From Brevundimonas sp. EYE_349 (GTDB lineage: Bacteria > Pseudomonadota > Alphaproteobacteria > Caulobacterales > Caulobacteraceae): a DNA stretch of 64,000 nt. Of the stretch, positions 25,438 through 35,600 are shown piece by piece (the stretch's first letter is position 1; every line of letters starts with the position of its first letter). The notes beneath the pieces were generated by a model. It searched no databases and was not told the origin of the DNA. It saw nothing but the letters and a program-made list of their open reading frames with translations. The stretch lies in assembly GCF_023147505.1 (NCBI RefSeq), contig NZ_JAHXPB010000007.1, positions 62,001 to 126,000 on the forward strand, read 5' to 3'. Position numbers and translations under genes: made by a program.

Positions 25438-27183
25438 TCAGCGCGCCTCCGCCTCCGCCACCGCCACGCCTTCGCGACGCGGATCCGCCCCCGCATCCCA
25501 CCGTCCATTGCGCCAGATCGCCCCGTGAAGGCCCGACGTCTCGGTTGCGTTCGGCCGCAACGACATGCCCGCCGCGTCCAGGGCGTCACGGACGTCCGGC
25601 GACATCATCTGGGTGTCGGCGCCCACCATATCGCCCCGCACCACCAGATTGGGCAGGGCGATGGCGTCCTGCATCGACAGTTTCCACTCCAGCGTCCCGA
25701 CCAGGGCCTTGGCCACATAGGCCAGGATGCTGGACCCGCCGGGCGAGCCGATGGCCCCGATCAGCCGCCCCTGCCCATCCAGAATCAGAACCGGCGTCAT
25801 CGATGACCGGGGCCGCTTGCCCGCCGCCACCGCATTGGCCGCCGGATGCCCGTCCTCGGTCGGGGTGAAGGAGAAATCCGTCAACTGGTTGTTTAGGAAG
25901 AAGCCGTCGACCATCCGTCCATTGCCGAACAGGCTCTCGACCGTGGTGGTCATGCTGACCGCATCGCCCCAGGCGTCGACGACCACGAAGTGCGAGGTGC
26001 CGCCCGGCTCGGCGGTCCGGTCGGCGCCGCGCGGCGGCGATCCGGTGGGCGCTCCGGCCTCGACCGGACCGTTCACCTGGGGCGCCAGCGCCGCGCGCCG
26101 CGCCACATAGTCGGGATCCAGCAGGCCCGCTATGGGCACGCCGACGAAATCGTTGTCGCCGATATAGCGGTCGCGATCCGCATACATCAGCCGCTGCAGA
26201 CGCCCGAACGCCACCCAGGCCTCGGGGCTCTGCGCGCCCTTGTCCAGATCGGGCGTATCCTCCGCCATGCCCAGGAATTGCAGCAGGGCCACGCCGCTGG
26301 ACGGCGGCGGCGGCACGCAGACCACATAGGCCTGATAGGGCCGGCACAGGGCGTCGCGACGCAAGGGGCGATAGGCGGCGATGTCCGCCTCGGTCAGGCC
26401 GCCGGGACGCGGCCCCTCCTGCACCGTGGCCGCGATCCGCCCCCCGATCGGTCCGCCATACAGAACCCCCGGTCCCTGGGCCGCCAACCGCGCCACCGTC
26501 TCGGCGTAGGCGGGGTTCCTAAGCGTGTCTCCCGCCTGATAGCGTCGTCCGTCCGGCCGGGTGAAATAGGTCGTCGCCCATCGGGTCTTCGCCTGGGGCG
26601 CGTCGCCGTTGATCATGCCGGCCAAACGCGGGCTGACCGTGAAGCCGTCGCGCGCCAGCCGTTCGGCGTCCCCGAAAAGATCGCGCCAGGCCAGTTTGCC
26701 GTGATCCTTCTGGGCCATGGCCAGCATGGCCACCGCCCCCGGCGCGCCGGTCGAACGCCCCGACAGCACCGCGTCGATGAAGGGCAGGGGTTTGCCGTTC
26801 TCATAGAACAGCTCCGGCGTCGCCGACGCCGGCGCCGTCTCGCGCCCGTCATAGGCCGTCACCGCGCCGGTCCCGGCGTCATAGGCCATCAGGAAGGCGC
26901 CGCCCCCCAGTCCCGACGACTGCGGCTCCACCAGCCCCAGCACCGCCTGGATGGCCACCGCCGCATCCACCGCCGACCCGCCGCGCCGCAGCACCGCCAT
27001 CCCCGCCTCCGCCGCCACCGGATTGGCCGCCGCCACGAAGGGTCCACGCGCCGTATCGCTTCTGACCTGGGCGGACGTCGGAACGGTCGCGACCGCGCCC
27101 GCGTTCGGCGCCGCGCCCGTCTGGCATCCCGCCAGGATCACGGGAACGAGCAGGGCGGCCAGTCGGCGACGAAGAGGGCGCAT
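25438..27183 (-). CDS. ggt: Gamma-glutamyltransferase, lipoprotein type
   Basis: 581 aa. Residues 1-20 end in LAGC, a lipoprotein signal, so it is probably anchored in the periplasm. The Ntn-hydrolase precursor cleaves itself before the catalytic Thr in PGGTSHFVVVDAWGD to give large and small subunits. Family blocks include AANPVAAEAG, VEPQSSGLGGGAF, DGRETAP and NAVAAGKRPRSSMTP. It breaks glutathione and other gamma-glutamyl compounds, releasing or transferring the glutamyl group. The insert near PTGSPPRGADRTAEPG before the cleavage site is ordinary. Confidence 0.94.
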   Translation of the reverse strand: MRPLRRRLAALLVPVILAGCQTGAAPNAGAVATVPTSAQVRSDTARGPFVAAANPVAAEAGMAVLRRGGSAVDAAVAIQAVLGLVEPQSSGLGGGAFLMAYDAGTGAVTAYDGRETAPASATPELFYENGKPLPFIDAVLSGRSTGAPGAVAMLAMAQKDHGKLAWRDLFGDAERLARDGFTVSPRLAGMINGDAPQAKTRWATTYFTRPDGRRYQAGDTLRNPAYAETVARLAAQGPGVLYGGPIGGRIAATVQEGPRPGGLTEADIAAYRPLRRDALCRPYQAYVVCVPPPPSSGVALLQFLGMAEDTPDLDKGAQSPEAWVAFGRLQRLMYADRDRYIGDNDFVGVPIAGLLDPDYVARRAALAPQVNGPVEAGAPTGSPPRGADRTAEPGGTSHFVVVDAWGDAVSMTTTVESLFGNGRMVDGFFLNNQLTDFSFTPTEDGHPAANAVAAGKRPRSSMTPVLILDGQGRLIGAIGSPGGSSILAYVAKALVGTLEWKLSMQDAIALPNLVVRGDMVGADTQMMSPDVRDALDAAGMSLRPNATETSGLHGAIWRNGRWDAGADPRREGVAVAEAEAR

Positions 27184-27348
27184 GGGATATTCCAGGACAA
27201 GGCGAAAAAGACCGGGCGGCCGGCCATCGCCCTAACGCCTAAGCGGTCCGCCGCCCCGCGCCAACCGTTCGATGTACAGAAACTGCATTCCCCCGCTTGC
27301 GTCCGGCCGATCCACCCGCTAAAGACCCGCCCTCGCCGCAAGGCAGCC

Positions 27349-27425
27349 GCACCCGTAGCTCAGCTGGATAGAGCATCAGACTACGAATCTGAGGGTCGGG
27401 CGTTCGAATCGCTCCGGGTGCGCCA
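27349..27425 (+). tRNA. tRNA-Arg (anticodon ACG)
   Basis: A full cloverleaf of 77 nt: acceptor GCACCCG pairs with CGGGTGC, D arm GCTC...GAGC, anticodon stem TCAGA/TCTGA with loop CTACGAA (anticodon ACG at 27383-27385), T arm with TTCGAAT, and encoded 3' CCA. ACG is read as ICG after A34 deamination and decodes CGT, CGC and CGA. A perfect 8-bp hairpin (TTGCTTTC/GAAAGCAA, 27427-27448) follows and may act as its terminator. A degenerate integrase gene lies 132 bp downstream. Confidence 0.97.
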
Positions 27426-27426
27426 C

Positions 27427-27448
27427 TTGCTTTCTCTTTTGAAAGCAA
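27427..27448 (+). terminator. Hairpin after tRNA-Arg
   Basis: TTGCTTTC and GAAAGCAA are perfect 8-bp arms with a TCTTTT loop directly behind the encoded CCA. The T-rich tract that follows is short (CTTCTTAG), so termination or 3'-end processing is likely but not certain. Confidence 0.45.
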
Positions 27449-27497
27449 CTTCTTAGCTCTGAAGCGAGCTCCCTGAAATTCCGAAGCGCCCGGCCGT

Positions 27498-27528
27498 TTT
27501 TACAGTGGTTTTACAGTCTTTTTTACAG
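27498..27528. repeat. Three direct repeats TTTTACAG, possible integrase arm-type sites
   Basis: TTTTACAG occurs at 27498, 27509 and 27521, spaced 11 and 12 bp, close to one helical turn. The repeats lie between the integrase stop and the tRNA gene, where arm-type sites for a tyrosine integrase are expected. Binding is inference. Confidence 0.5.
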
Positions 27529-27557
27529 GGCTATCGTCGCGCCGATTTCCGATGCGC

Positions 27558-28756
27558 TCAGGCGTCTTTTTTCGACATCGCGCGCACAGACTGATCGATC
27601 CGGTCCTGAGCCGCGTCCGCGAGGCGGCGGCGGCTCGCTTGGCGACGATAAATCCGCGCCGCCCTATCGGTCGCGTGTTCAAGATGGCTCATGATTTCGG
27701 CGTCGGAGCCGCCCGACTCGGCGATCTCGTTGCCGCGCGCATGTCGCAGGCCGTGAATGTCGAGCGGGCAAGTGGTCTCGCCTTTAGCGTTGAAGCCGGC
27801 TCGGACCTTCCCTGCTTTTGCTAAACTCAGCAGAACTCGATCGAGCGACTGGTTCAGCCCGCGTTCGCGGAAAGGCTGTCCCCGATCGTTGTAGGCGACT
27901 GTAGGGCCGCGATTCGGCGTGCTGTCGATCAAGGCTGTAAGGCGCGGATCCTCCCGCTTGTCGCAGGCCACCTTCCGCTTCTCTGTGAGCCATAGAAGGC
28001 GGATGTGCTCAGAGCCGTCCGCAGCGCGTGTAGGCACTCGAGCGGAGAGGGGGAGGGCGCAGATCGTCTGGCGTCTGAATCCGGCGTACCGGCCAAGAGC
28101 GACCGCCCTCGCTAGCCCGGGAAGGCCCCGCCTGAGGCACTCCTCGAGCACTGCGGACACTTCGTCGTCCATCCAGGTCGGATGCGGCTCGCCGAGGACG
28201 TGAGGGCGTTTGACCTTCGCCAGCTTCAGAAAGGGGTCGCCGGAGATGCGGTCGTCGGTCTGATCGTCGATCGCCGGAGCCAGGGCGTTCTTCAGCACCT
28301 GCATTCTGAGATTTGCGGCCCGGTGGCCACGCGGCGCCCAGGCGTCTCTGAGGCTTCGCAACCATGCCTGCGACACCTCAAAGAGCATGACCTCACCAAG
28401 GTCTGTGATCATCTCGTCGATGTAGTCCTGATAGGCGCGTCGAGTGGACGAGGCCTTCATCCGGAACTCGGCGGACTGGTTGTAGCTGGACAGCATTCCA
28501 CCAATGGTATTGGGGCGGGGCGTCTTTGCGGCGGTCTCAGCCGCCCCACCTCGGCGCCCGCTACGGCGTGCTGGGCGCGCTCATATTGGCCCAAGACGGT
28601 GTACGAAGCCGCTTTGTCTTCAAGCGCGGTCGTTTCGCGAGAGGGTTTTCCAGCATGCTTGGGTGAAGCCTTAAGACGACGCCATACCTTTGAACTTAAT
28701 GCTGTTTGCAGCTTCCTGCCGCGTATTTGCGGCCGATCGAGGAGGCCGTAGCGCAC
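27558..28756 (-). pseudogene. int: Tyrosine-type site-specific integrase, frameshifted
   Basis: The intact 312-aa frame 27558-28496 holds the catalytic domain: Arg141 in AGFRRQTICAL, HGLRHARG (His248, Arg251), His274 in HLEHATD and the nucleophile Tyr283 in ARIYRRQ. Its reading frame continues upstream of the apparent ATG with conserved residues (ETAAKTPRPNTIGG), so that ATG is internal. A second frame, 28457-28756, encodes the N-terminal part (SSKVWRRLKASPKHAGKP). The two join if one C is added to the CCCC run at 28544-28547, giving about 399 aa, the usual length. So a 1-base deletion seems to have broken the gene; a sequencing error in the homopolymer is the alternative. Confidence 0.75.
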
Positions 28757-28771
28757 TGGCGACCGCAGGTT

Positions 28772-28784
28772 TCGGGCATTCGAA
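28772..28784. other. Possible degenerate attachment site matching the tRNA-Arg T arm
   Basis: TCGGGCATTCGAA here matches TCGGGCGTTCGAA in the T arm of tRNA-Arg (27396-27408) at 12 of 13 positions and in the same orientation. The two copies bracket the integrase gene, as attL and attR would. The match was found after the fact and contains the palindrome TTCGAA, so chance is not excluded. Confidence 0.35.
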
Positions 28785-28891
28785 ACAGCGCATCGCCTTA
28801 AGTCAGGTCATGTCTCGGCCTGTAAACCCAACGGCCACACGAACTCTTAACCGTGAGCGCTTTACAACCTGAGGGTGATCTTGAGGTTGGG

Positions 28892-29323
28892 ATGCGTATG
28901 TATCGCTTCAGTCTTCACGAAAGACGGTTCCAGGGGCGTCAAGGCGCGGCGGCGGTGGAGTTCGCCCTGGTGGGGCCGGTCCTGATCCTGCTGCTGATTG
29001 GGATCGTCGTTTATGGCGGTTGGTTTCTGACGGCGCAGACGGTTCAGGCGGTGGCGTCGGAGGGGGCGCGGGCGGCGATCGGGGGGCTGAATGCGGCCGA
29101 GCGCGAGGGACTGGTGCGTGGCGAGGTGGCAGGCGCCGTGCATGGCGTGGCGCTGAAGCCTGAACGCACGACCGTACAGGTGGCGGAGGAGGCCGGGCGG
29201 CTGCGTGTCGTCGTGGTCTATGACGCCAGCGACAGTCCCCTGATGCTGATGGGCGGCATGCTGCCCCGGCCGCCGGCGGTCATCCGCCGCGTCGCCGTGA
29301 TCCAGGTCGGCGATCCGTCGTGA
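28892..29323 (+). CDS. TadE-like minor pilin / pilus assembly protein
   Basis: 143 aa from the ATG at 28892, preceded by GAGGTTGG; a GTG at 28853 is an alternative. The N-terminal RQGAAAVEFALVGPVLILLL is the TadE motif: a charged start, then the conserved Glu in a single membrane helix, like a prepilin. The rest is a small extracytoplasmic domain. TadE proteins are pseudopilins of Flp/Tad tight-adherence pili. It overlaps the TadG-like gene by 4 bp. The core tad genes (cpaA-F, tadA-D) are not in this window. Confidence 0.85.
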   Translation: MRMYRFSLHERRFQGRQGAAAVEFALVGPVLILLLIGIVVYGGWFLTAQTVQAVASEGARAAIGGLNAAEREGLVRGEVAGAVHGVALKPERTTVQVAEEAGRLRVVVVYDASDSPLMLMGGMLPRPPAVIRRVAVIQVGDPS

Positions 29324-30984
29324 TCCGTTTCTCCGCCCGTTTCGCCCAGGATCGGCGCGGCGCGGTCGCGGTGATAGCGGCGGTTGCGGGCGGGCTTTTG
29401 TGTCTGTTGACTGCTGCGGTCATCGATCTGGGCGTTCTGGTGCTGCACATCCGCAGGGTGCAGGGCGCTGCGGACCTGGCGGCCTTGTCGGCCGTGCGTG
29501 TGCTGGATCGTGGCGAGGGCGCGGTGCGGGATGCGGCGGACCGGACGGTCCAGGCCAATGTCGCGCCCGAGGCGGTGGTGTCCGTCTCAACCACGTTGGG
29601 CGTCTATACTCCCGATCCAAAGATCGACCGCGCCCAGCGCTTTCGGCCCGGCGGCGCGGCGAACGCCGCGCAGGTGGAGGCGACCAGCCCCGCGCCGATG
29701 TTCTTCGCCTCTCTGCTGCTGGGTCGGGACAAGGTCGTGGTCAAGCGCCGCGCCGTCGCTGCGCGCATGGGCGGGGCTCCGCCCAAGGCCATGTTCTCGA
29801 TCGGGTCTCGCCTGGCGCGGTTGGACGGCGGCGTGGCCAACCAGCTGTTGAGCGGCCTGACCGGATCGAAGGTGTCGCTCAGCGTCATGGACTATCGCCG
29901 GCTGGTGGATCTGGACGTCAATCTGCTGGGATTCACCGACGCCCTGGCGACCGATCTGGGGGTCAAGGTCGGCGACTACGACCGATTGCTGGCGACCCAG
30001 GTTGATGCGGGCCGCGTGCTGAAGGTGCTGGAGGGGCTGGCCGGCGGATCCGATGGCGGGGTGCTGGGCCGTCTGGCCTCGGTTTCGGCGGGGGTGAAGG
30101 TCGAACTGGGCGATCTGATCGGGGTCGACGCCCAGGCGCCGGACGGCATCCGCCAGGGGCTGGACGCCTCCGTTTCGGCCATGGACCTGATTTTCGCGAT
30201 GTTGGAGATCGGCGGGGGAGAGCGCCAGGTCGCGCTGAATCTGGATGTGCCGGCCGGTCTGGCCGACCTGAAGACGACCCTGGCGATCGGCGAGCGGCCC
30301 AATCGGTCCCCGTGGCTGACGGTCACGTCCGATGGTCAGCCGGTCATTCGAACCGCCCAGACGCGGCTCTATGTCCGTGCGCGGACGGCTCAGGCTCTAT
30401 CGGGCCTGGCCCGGGTCGAACTGCCGATATTGGTGCAGTTGGCGCCGTCCGAGGCGCGGCTGAAGTCCCTGGCGTGCGATCCGGCGCGGCGCGTCGATGT
30501 CGATGTGCGGCCCGGGCTGGCGCGCGCTTCGGTCGGGGTGGTGGACGAAGCGCGGGTCTCGGACTTCAAGACCGCTCTGACACCGCGTCCGGCGACCCTG
30601 CTTTCCGTGCTGGGACTGGTGTCGATCACCGCCAAGGCGGATATCGAAATCGCCGATGTCGGGTTCCGCCCCTTGAGGTTCGATGCGGCCGACATCCAGG
30701 CCCAGCGGACCAAGACCATGACTTCGCGCGGTCTGGCGACCGGCCTGGTGTCCAGCCTTTTGCAGCGGCTGGAGGTGACGGTGAATCTGGCTGGCCTAGG
30801 CCTGGGTTTGGGCGACCTGACCAAGGCCCTGGGGCTGTTGCTGACGCCATTGGGCCCGGTTCTGGACGGGGTGCTGAACCCGGTCCTGGATCTGCTGGGC
30901 CTGAAGCTGGGCGAGGCCGACGTCACCGTCCACGGCCTCTCCTGCCCGGATCAACAGAGATCCACGCCGCGTCTGGTCGGCTGA
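29320..30984 (+). CDS. TadG-like Flp pilus-associated protein
   Basis: 554 aa from a GTG start that overlaps the preceding stop (GTGA). The N-terminal DRRGAVAVIAAVAGGLLCLL and membrane helix match the TadG/putative Flp pilus-assembly domain. A long Gly/Leu-rich extracytoplasmic part follows, ending with repeats of LxLLxxxLGPVLDGVLNPVL-type helices. There is no obvious von Willebrand A domain, which many TadG proteins carry, so it belongs to the shorter, less understood TadG type. Probably anchors or tethers pilus or envelope components. Convergent with the M23 peptidase, stops about 9 bp apart. Confidence 0.8.
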   Translation: MIRFSARFAQDRRGAVAVIAAVAGGLLCLLTAAVIDLGVLVLHIRRVQGAADLAALSAVRVLDRGEGAVRDAADRTVQANVAPEAVVSVSTTLGVYTPDPKIDRAQRFRPGGAANAAQVEATSPAPMFFASLLLGRDKVVVKRRAVAARMGGAPPKAMFSIGSRLARLDGGVANQLLSGLTGSKVSLSVMDYRRLVDLDVNLLGFTDALATDLGVKVGDYDRLLATQVDAGRVLKVLEGLAGGSDGGVLGRLASVSAGVKVELGDLIGVDAQAPDGIRQGLDASVSAMDLIFAMLEIGGGERQVALNLDVPAGLADLKTTLAIGERPNRSPWLTVTSDGQPVIRTAQTRLYVRARTAQALSGLARVELPILVQLAPSEARLKSLACDPARRVDVDVRPGLARASVGVVDEARVSDFKTALTPRPATLLSVLGLVSITAKADIEIADVGFRPLRFDAADIQAQRTKTMTSRGLATGLVSSLLQRLEVTVNLAGLGLGLGDLTKALGLLLTPLGPVLDGVLNPVLDLLGLKLGEADVTVHGLSCPDQQRSTPRLVG

Positions 30985-30993
30985 AGTGCGGGT

Positions 30994-32349
30994 TTAGCCG
31001 CGTGCGGGACGCAGACCCTCGGCCGAGGCCTGCTGCAGCGCGGGACGCTTCTGGCCGCCCGAGGCGATGATGCGGTCGATGCGGCTCTTTTCGGCCCGGA
31101 AGGCGGCCAGGTCGGCGCCGGCCAGTTCGGTGCCTTCCTGGGTGCGGACGCCGGCGGGATTGATCCGCTGGCCGTTGCGCCACAGTTCATAGTGCAGGTG
31201 CGGACCGGTCGAGGCGCCGGTGGAGCCGACATAGGCCACGATCTGGCCCTGGCTGACCCGCTGGCCGGCGCGGATGCCCGAGCCGTAGCGCGACAGGTGG
31301 CCGTAGCCGCTTTCCAGCCCGTTGTTGTGGCGGATGCGCAGCCAGTTGCCATAGCCGCCCCAGCGTCGCGCCTCGACCACAACGCCGTCGGCGGGGGCCA
31401 CGACCGGGGTGCCGGTGCCGGCCGCGAAGTCGATGCCCTGGTGCATCTTCTTGTAGCCCGAGATCGGATGGGTGCGGAAACCGAAGTTGGAGCTGACCCG
31501 GCGGAAGCTTTGCAGCGGGGTGCGCATCATGGCCGAGCGCAGGTTCTTGCCGTTGGCGTCGAAGAACTGGGGCTCCTTGGCGCCCGCCGGCTTGAACCGA
31601 TAGAAGGTCACGCCGCGCAGTTCGGCGTACATCAGGTCGCCCACGTTCACCGTGCGCCCGGCCTCGGTCACCTCGCGGTCGAAGACCATGGTGAACTCGT
31701 CGGTCGCGCGGATGTCGCGCTGCATGTCGAACTTGGTGGCGAACAGGCGGCTGGCCGAACGCACGATGGAGGCGGTGGCGCCCAGTTCGCGCGCGCTGGC
31801 CGACAGGCTGCGTTCCACGTCGCCTTTCACCACGACGGTCTCGTGGGTGACCTTTTCCTCCAGCGAGCGCAGGCGAAGCGCGCCGTCGAAGCTGCGCGAC
31901 ACGGTCAGCTGGGACGCCGGGCCGGTGCGCATGGTCAGGCCGATCAGGCGGGCGTCGCCCCGGCCGTCGCGGGGACGGGCGATGGCGGTCTCGAACTTCA
32001 GCCCGGCGCGCAGGTCGGCGAGATCGAAGGCGTTGGCGACGGTGGCGGCGACGGCGCTGGCTTCGGCGGGGGCGACGCCGGTGCGGCGCACGGCCTGTTC
32101 GAAGGTCTCGCCACGGCGGATCTGGACGGGAACGGCTTCCGGCGCGGTCAGGCCGGCGGGGGCGTTGGCGGCGGCGAAGGCCCTGGCCTCCATGGCGGCC
32201 ATCTGGGCCGAACTCATGGCGGGAACTTCTTCGGCCTGCGCGGGTTGATAGGCTCTGCCGGCGATCATCGCGACCGAGATCGCGGCGACGGCGGTAAGTG
32301 CATGCGGCGCCAGGCGCATAGGCTGGCGGCGTGGGTCGAACTGAGCCAT
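30994..32349 (-). CDS. M23 family (LytM-type) metallopeptidase
   Basis: 451 aa from the ATG at 32349 (MAQFDPRRQP). A single N-terminal membrane anchor lies at about residues 12-30 (APHALTAVAAISVAMIAG). A middle region (about 90-260) contains an OapA/LysM-like opening (PVQIRRGETFEQAVRR). The peptidase domain carries MHQGIDFAAGTG (zinc His and Asp) and GPHLHYELWRNG (HxH). Such enzymes cut peptidoglycan cross-links or act as activators of amidases; the zinc residues are intact, so a hydrolase is likely. Confidence 0.93.
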   Translation of the reverse strand: MAQFDPRRQPMRLAPHALTAVAAISVAMIAGRAYQPAQAEEVPAMSSAQMAAMEARAFAAANAPAGLTAPEAVPVQIRRGETFEQAVRRTGVAPAEASAVAATVANAFDLADLRAGLKFETAIARPRDGRGDARLIGLTMRTGPASQLTVSRSFDGALRLRSLEEKVTHETVVVKGDVERSLSASARELGATASIVRSASRLFATKFDMQRDIRATDEFTMVFDREVTEAGRTVNVGDLMYAELRGVTFYRFKPAGAKEPQFFDANGKNLRSAMMRTPLQSFRRVSSNFGFRTHPISGYKKMHQGIDFAAGTGTPVVAPADGVVVEARRWGGYGNWLRIRHNNGLESGYGHLSRYGSGIRAGQRVSQGQIVAYVGSTGASTGPHLHYELWRNGQRINPAGVRTQEGTELAGADLAAFRAEKSRIDRIIASGGQKRPALQQASAEGLRPARG

Positions 32350-32672
32350 CGGTCCCCGTCGTATTGCGACGCCCAGCGGCGCCAAAGCTTTACTCGTTCT
32401 CGAAGTCCGCGCCTATCGCCCGTGGCGCGAAAGGCGGTCGTATAGCGTGCTCGACTCATTTTGGGAAGCAGACTGTTACAAAGCGTTAACGCGGCGCTTA
32501 CCATGATCGCGCCTCTGGCGACGGCCGTGCCGGACCACGCCCCTTTCTCGCCCAGCTTGGCGGCCATTCACTCGCCCGCTTTCGACCAAGGGGCGCGCTT
32601 TGATCTTGTGCTTGGGGTCAGGATGGCGATGGTGGTCGCAACGCCGTTATAAAAAGCTGCCGATCGACCCGT
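32350..32672. other. 323-bp intergenic region between M23 peptidase and ydbH
   Basis: No open reading frame with coding character and no strong inverted repeat is seen. TATAAA occurs at 32648-32653, 20 bp before the ydbH start, without a good -35 partner. Promoters for both divergent genes must lie here. It is more AT-rich than the flanking genes around 32450-32520. Confidence 0.5.
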
Positions 32673-35600
32673 TTGACCGACGCCCCGACATCCTCCGCCG
32701 ATCCATCGTTCCCGCCCGCCCCCAAGCGCGGTTCCGGGCCGCGTCGCCCGCGCCGGGCCGCTCGCGTCGCCGCGACCGTGGGGCTGATCCTGATCCTGCT
32801 GATCGGCGTGGCGGCGGCCCTGCTGTATCTTAACCGCCGGGCGGTGGCGCGCGACGTGCTGGTCGGCTGGCTGGACCAGCGCGGCATTCCCGCCGACGTC
32901 GAGGTCGAGCGGATCGAGCTTGACGGCTTCGTGGGCCGCATCCGTATCGGCGATCCCGACAATCCCGACGTCACGGTGGAGCGGGCCGAGGTCGATTACG
33001 CCGTCGCCCTGCCATGGTCCAAGACCGGCCTGGGCGTCACCCCCAGCCGCATCCGCCTGGTCCGTCCGGTGGTCCGCGCCAGCTGGAAGGGCGGAAAGCT
33101 GTCTCTCGGGTCGCTGGACCCCTTGGTGAAAGAGTTCACCGGCGGTCCGCCCCGCCCGGATTCGCGCAGCCCCCTGGTCATCGTGGAGGGTGGGCGCGGG
33201 CGGCTGTCGACCGAATACGGGACAGTGGATCTGCTGGCCGACGCGCGGGTCGACAACGGCAAGCTGATGCGCCTGGCCGCGCGCTTGCCGACCAGCGCCC
33301 TGAAGAGCGGGCAGGTGGAGGCGTCCGGCCTGGCCGCCGCCCTGGATCTGACCACCACGGGCGACCGCGTCGCTGTGCGGCTGAACGCGACCGCCGACCG
33401 GTTCCGCACCCCTGCCGCCGACGGCCAGACGGCCGCCCTGACCTTGACCGGCGACCTGCCCTATCCCGATCTGAAGATCCGACGCGGCGACGGGCGCGCG
33501 GTGCTGGACGCGCGTCTGACCGGCGATGTCCTGGGCGCGCCGTCCGCCCGGGCGCGCGACGCCGAACTGACCGCGCGGTTCGCGGGCGCGGTGTCCGGCT
33601 GGATAGAGACCTTCCGCGTGGAGGGCGCGGCCGACGCCCGCCTGAACGCCCGCGCGGTCGAGGGGGCGGACCTCGGCGCCGGCGCCGTTTCGGCGGCGGT
33701 GTCCCAGGCGCGCGTCGAGATTTCCCGCGACGACGCCCTGCGCTGGAGCGTTCGGGCGCCGCTGTCCCTGACCGCCGGCTCGGCCCGCTCGGGCCAGACC
33801 CAGGTGCAGAATCTGGTCCTGTCGTCCGGCGGCCTGACCCTGGGCGGAAAGGATGCGGCCTTCGAGGCCACGGGCCCCCTCGCCGCCGCCTTCGACCGTT
33901 TCGGCTTCGGCGATCTGGCCCTGAAACGCGGTCGCGTCGATCTGGACCTGGATGTCGTCAGCGACGGCGCCGTGCATATCGACGCGCAAGGATCGCTGCG
34001 CGCCGCCGACGGCGCCTGGCCCCTGTTCGGCCCGGCCGCCCGCGACGACATCGTGGAGCTGGGCGAGATGAAGCGCGCCCTGTCCGCCTTCGCTCTGAAC
34101 GCCCCGTCCATCCGGCTCTCGACCGGCTCTGGCGGAACGTCGGTGCAGTTGCCGCGTCCCGTGACGCTGGCGCCCGCCAACGGCGGGGTGCTGACCATCG
34201 CCCAGGCGGGGCAGGGCGTCTATCAGGCCGAGCCGGGCCGGCTGGGCGGCGGCGCCCTGACGTTGACGGCGACGCGCGGCAAGGGGCTGCCGGAACTGGC
34301 CGTCGCCGTGCCGGACTGGCGCCTGACCGAGGGTGGGTTCGAGGCGACGCTGGACGGCCGGGCGCGGCTGGACTTCGACCTGGCGCGCGGCGTCGACGCC
34401 CGCACGCGCGGCGTCCTGGCCCTGAACGACGGCCGCCTGACCTATTTCGCCAGGGACTGCGTGGACCTGACCGTCGAACGGCTGGAGATGGACGAGAACG
34501 ACGTGCACCAGGTCGCGGGCCGGCTGTGCCCCGACGCGGGGCCGTTGCTGACGTCCAGGGACGGGGTATGGCGCGTCTCCGGCGGTTTCGACCGGCTGTC
34601 GGCCCAGGCGCCCTTCCTGGGGATGCGGTTCGCCGACGCCGCCGGCCGTCTGACCGTGGACGGGGCCAAGTCGGGCGTCGGCCTGCGCGCCAGCGTGGCG
34701 GACGGGCGGGTGATCGACGCCGAGACCCCCGAACGGTTCGAACCGCTGGCCGCCAACGGCGAGGTGGCCCTGGCCAATGAACGCTGGAGCGGCGCCTTCG
34801 ACCTGAAGGGAACGGGCAAGGCGGCCGCCTATACGCTGGGGCGGCTGACCCTGGCCCATGACGGACGCATCGGCGCGGGCGGCATCGTGATTTCCGCCCC
34901 GAACGTGGTCTTCGCCGAACACGGCCTGCAGCCCGCCATGCTCAGCCCCCTGGTCGCCGACTTCATCCAGTCGCCGGTCGAGGGCTCGGTCGGGTTCGAA
35001 GGCCGCTTCGACTGGACCAAGGACGCCGAACCGACCTCCAGCGGCCGCCTGACCACGCCCGGCCTGGATTTCGTCAGCCCGGCCGGCGCGGTGAAGGGGC
35101 TGAAGGGCGATGTCGCCTTCACCAGCCTGACGCCCCTGATCACGGCCCCGAACCAGCATTTGACGGCCGACAGCCTGTCGGTCGGCGCGGAAGTCACGGC
35201 CCTGGACCTGACCTTCTCCATCGACCAGGCGGGCATCGTCATCGACGGCGCCCAGATCGTCGCCGGGGGCGGGTCCATCTCCATCGAGCCCCTGACCATC
35301 CCGCTGGACGCGACCCAGGCCTACAGCGGCGTGATCGTGCTGGATCGGGTGCAGCTGGGCGACCTGATCGCCGACACCGGCTTCGACGACAAGGTGCTGC
35401 TGGACGCGGTGGTCTCGGGCCGGCTGCCCTTCATCATGGACCCCAAGCGCGGCCTGAAGATCACCGCCGGCAAGCTGGAGGCGGTCCAGCCCGGTCGTCT
35501 GTCGATCAAGCGCGAGGTCCTGACCGATGTCGCGGCCAGCGGCGGCGGCGAGGAGGTGTCGGAGAACATGGTCGAGGACCTGGCCTATCAGGCCATGGAG

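Noticed and set aside
32490-32510. CtrA-like TTAA-N7-TTAA site upstream of ydbH
   Set aside because: The second half reads TTAC with an 8-bp spacer, so it does not fit the motif.
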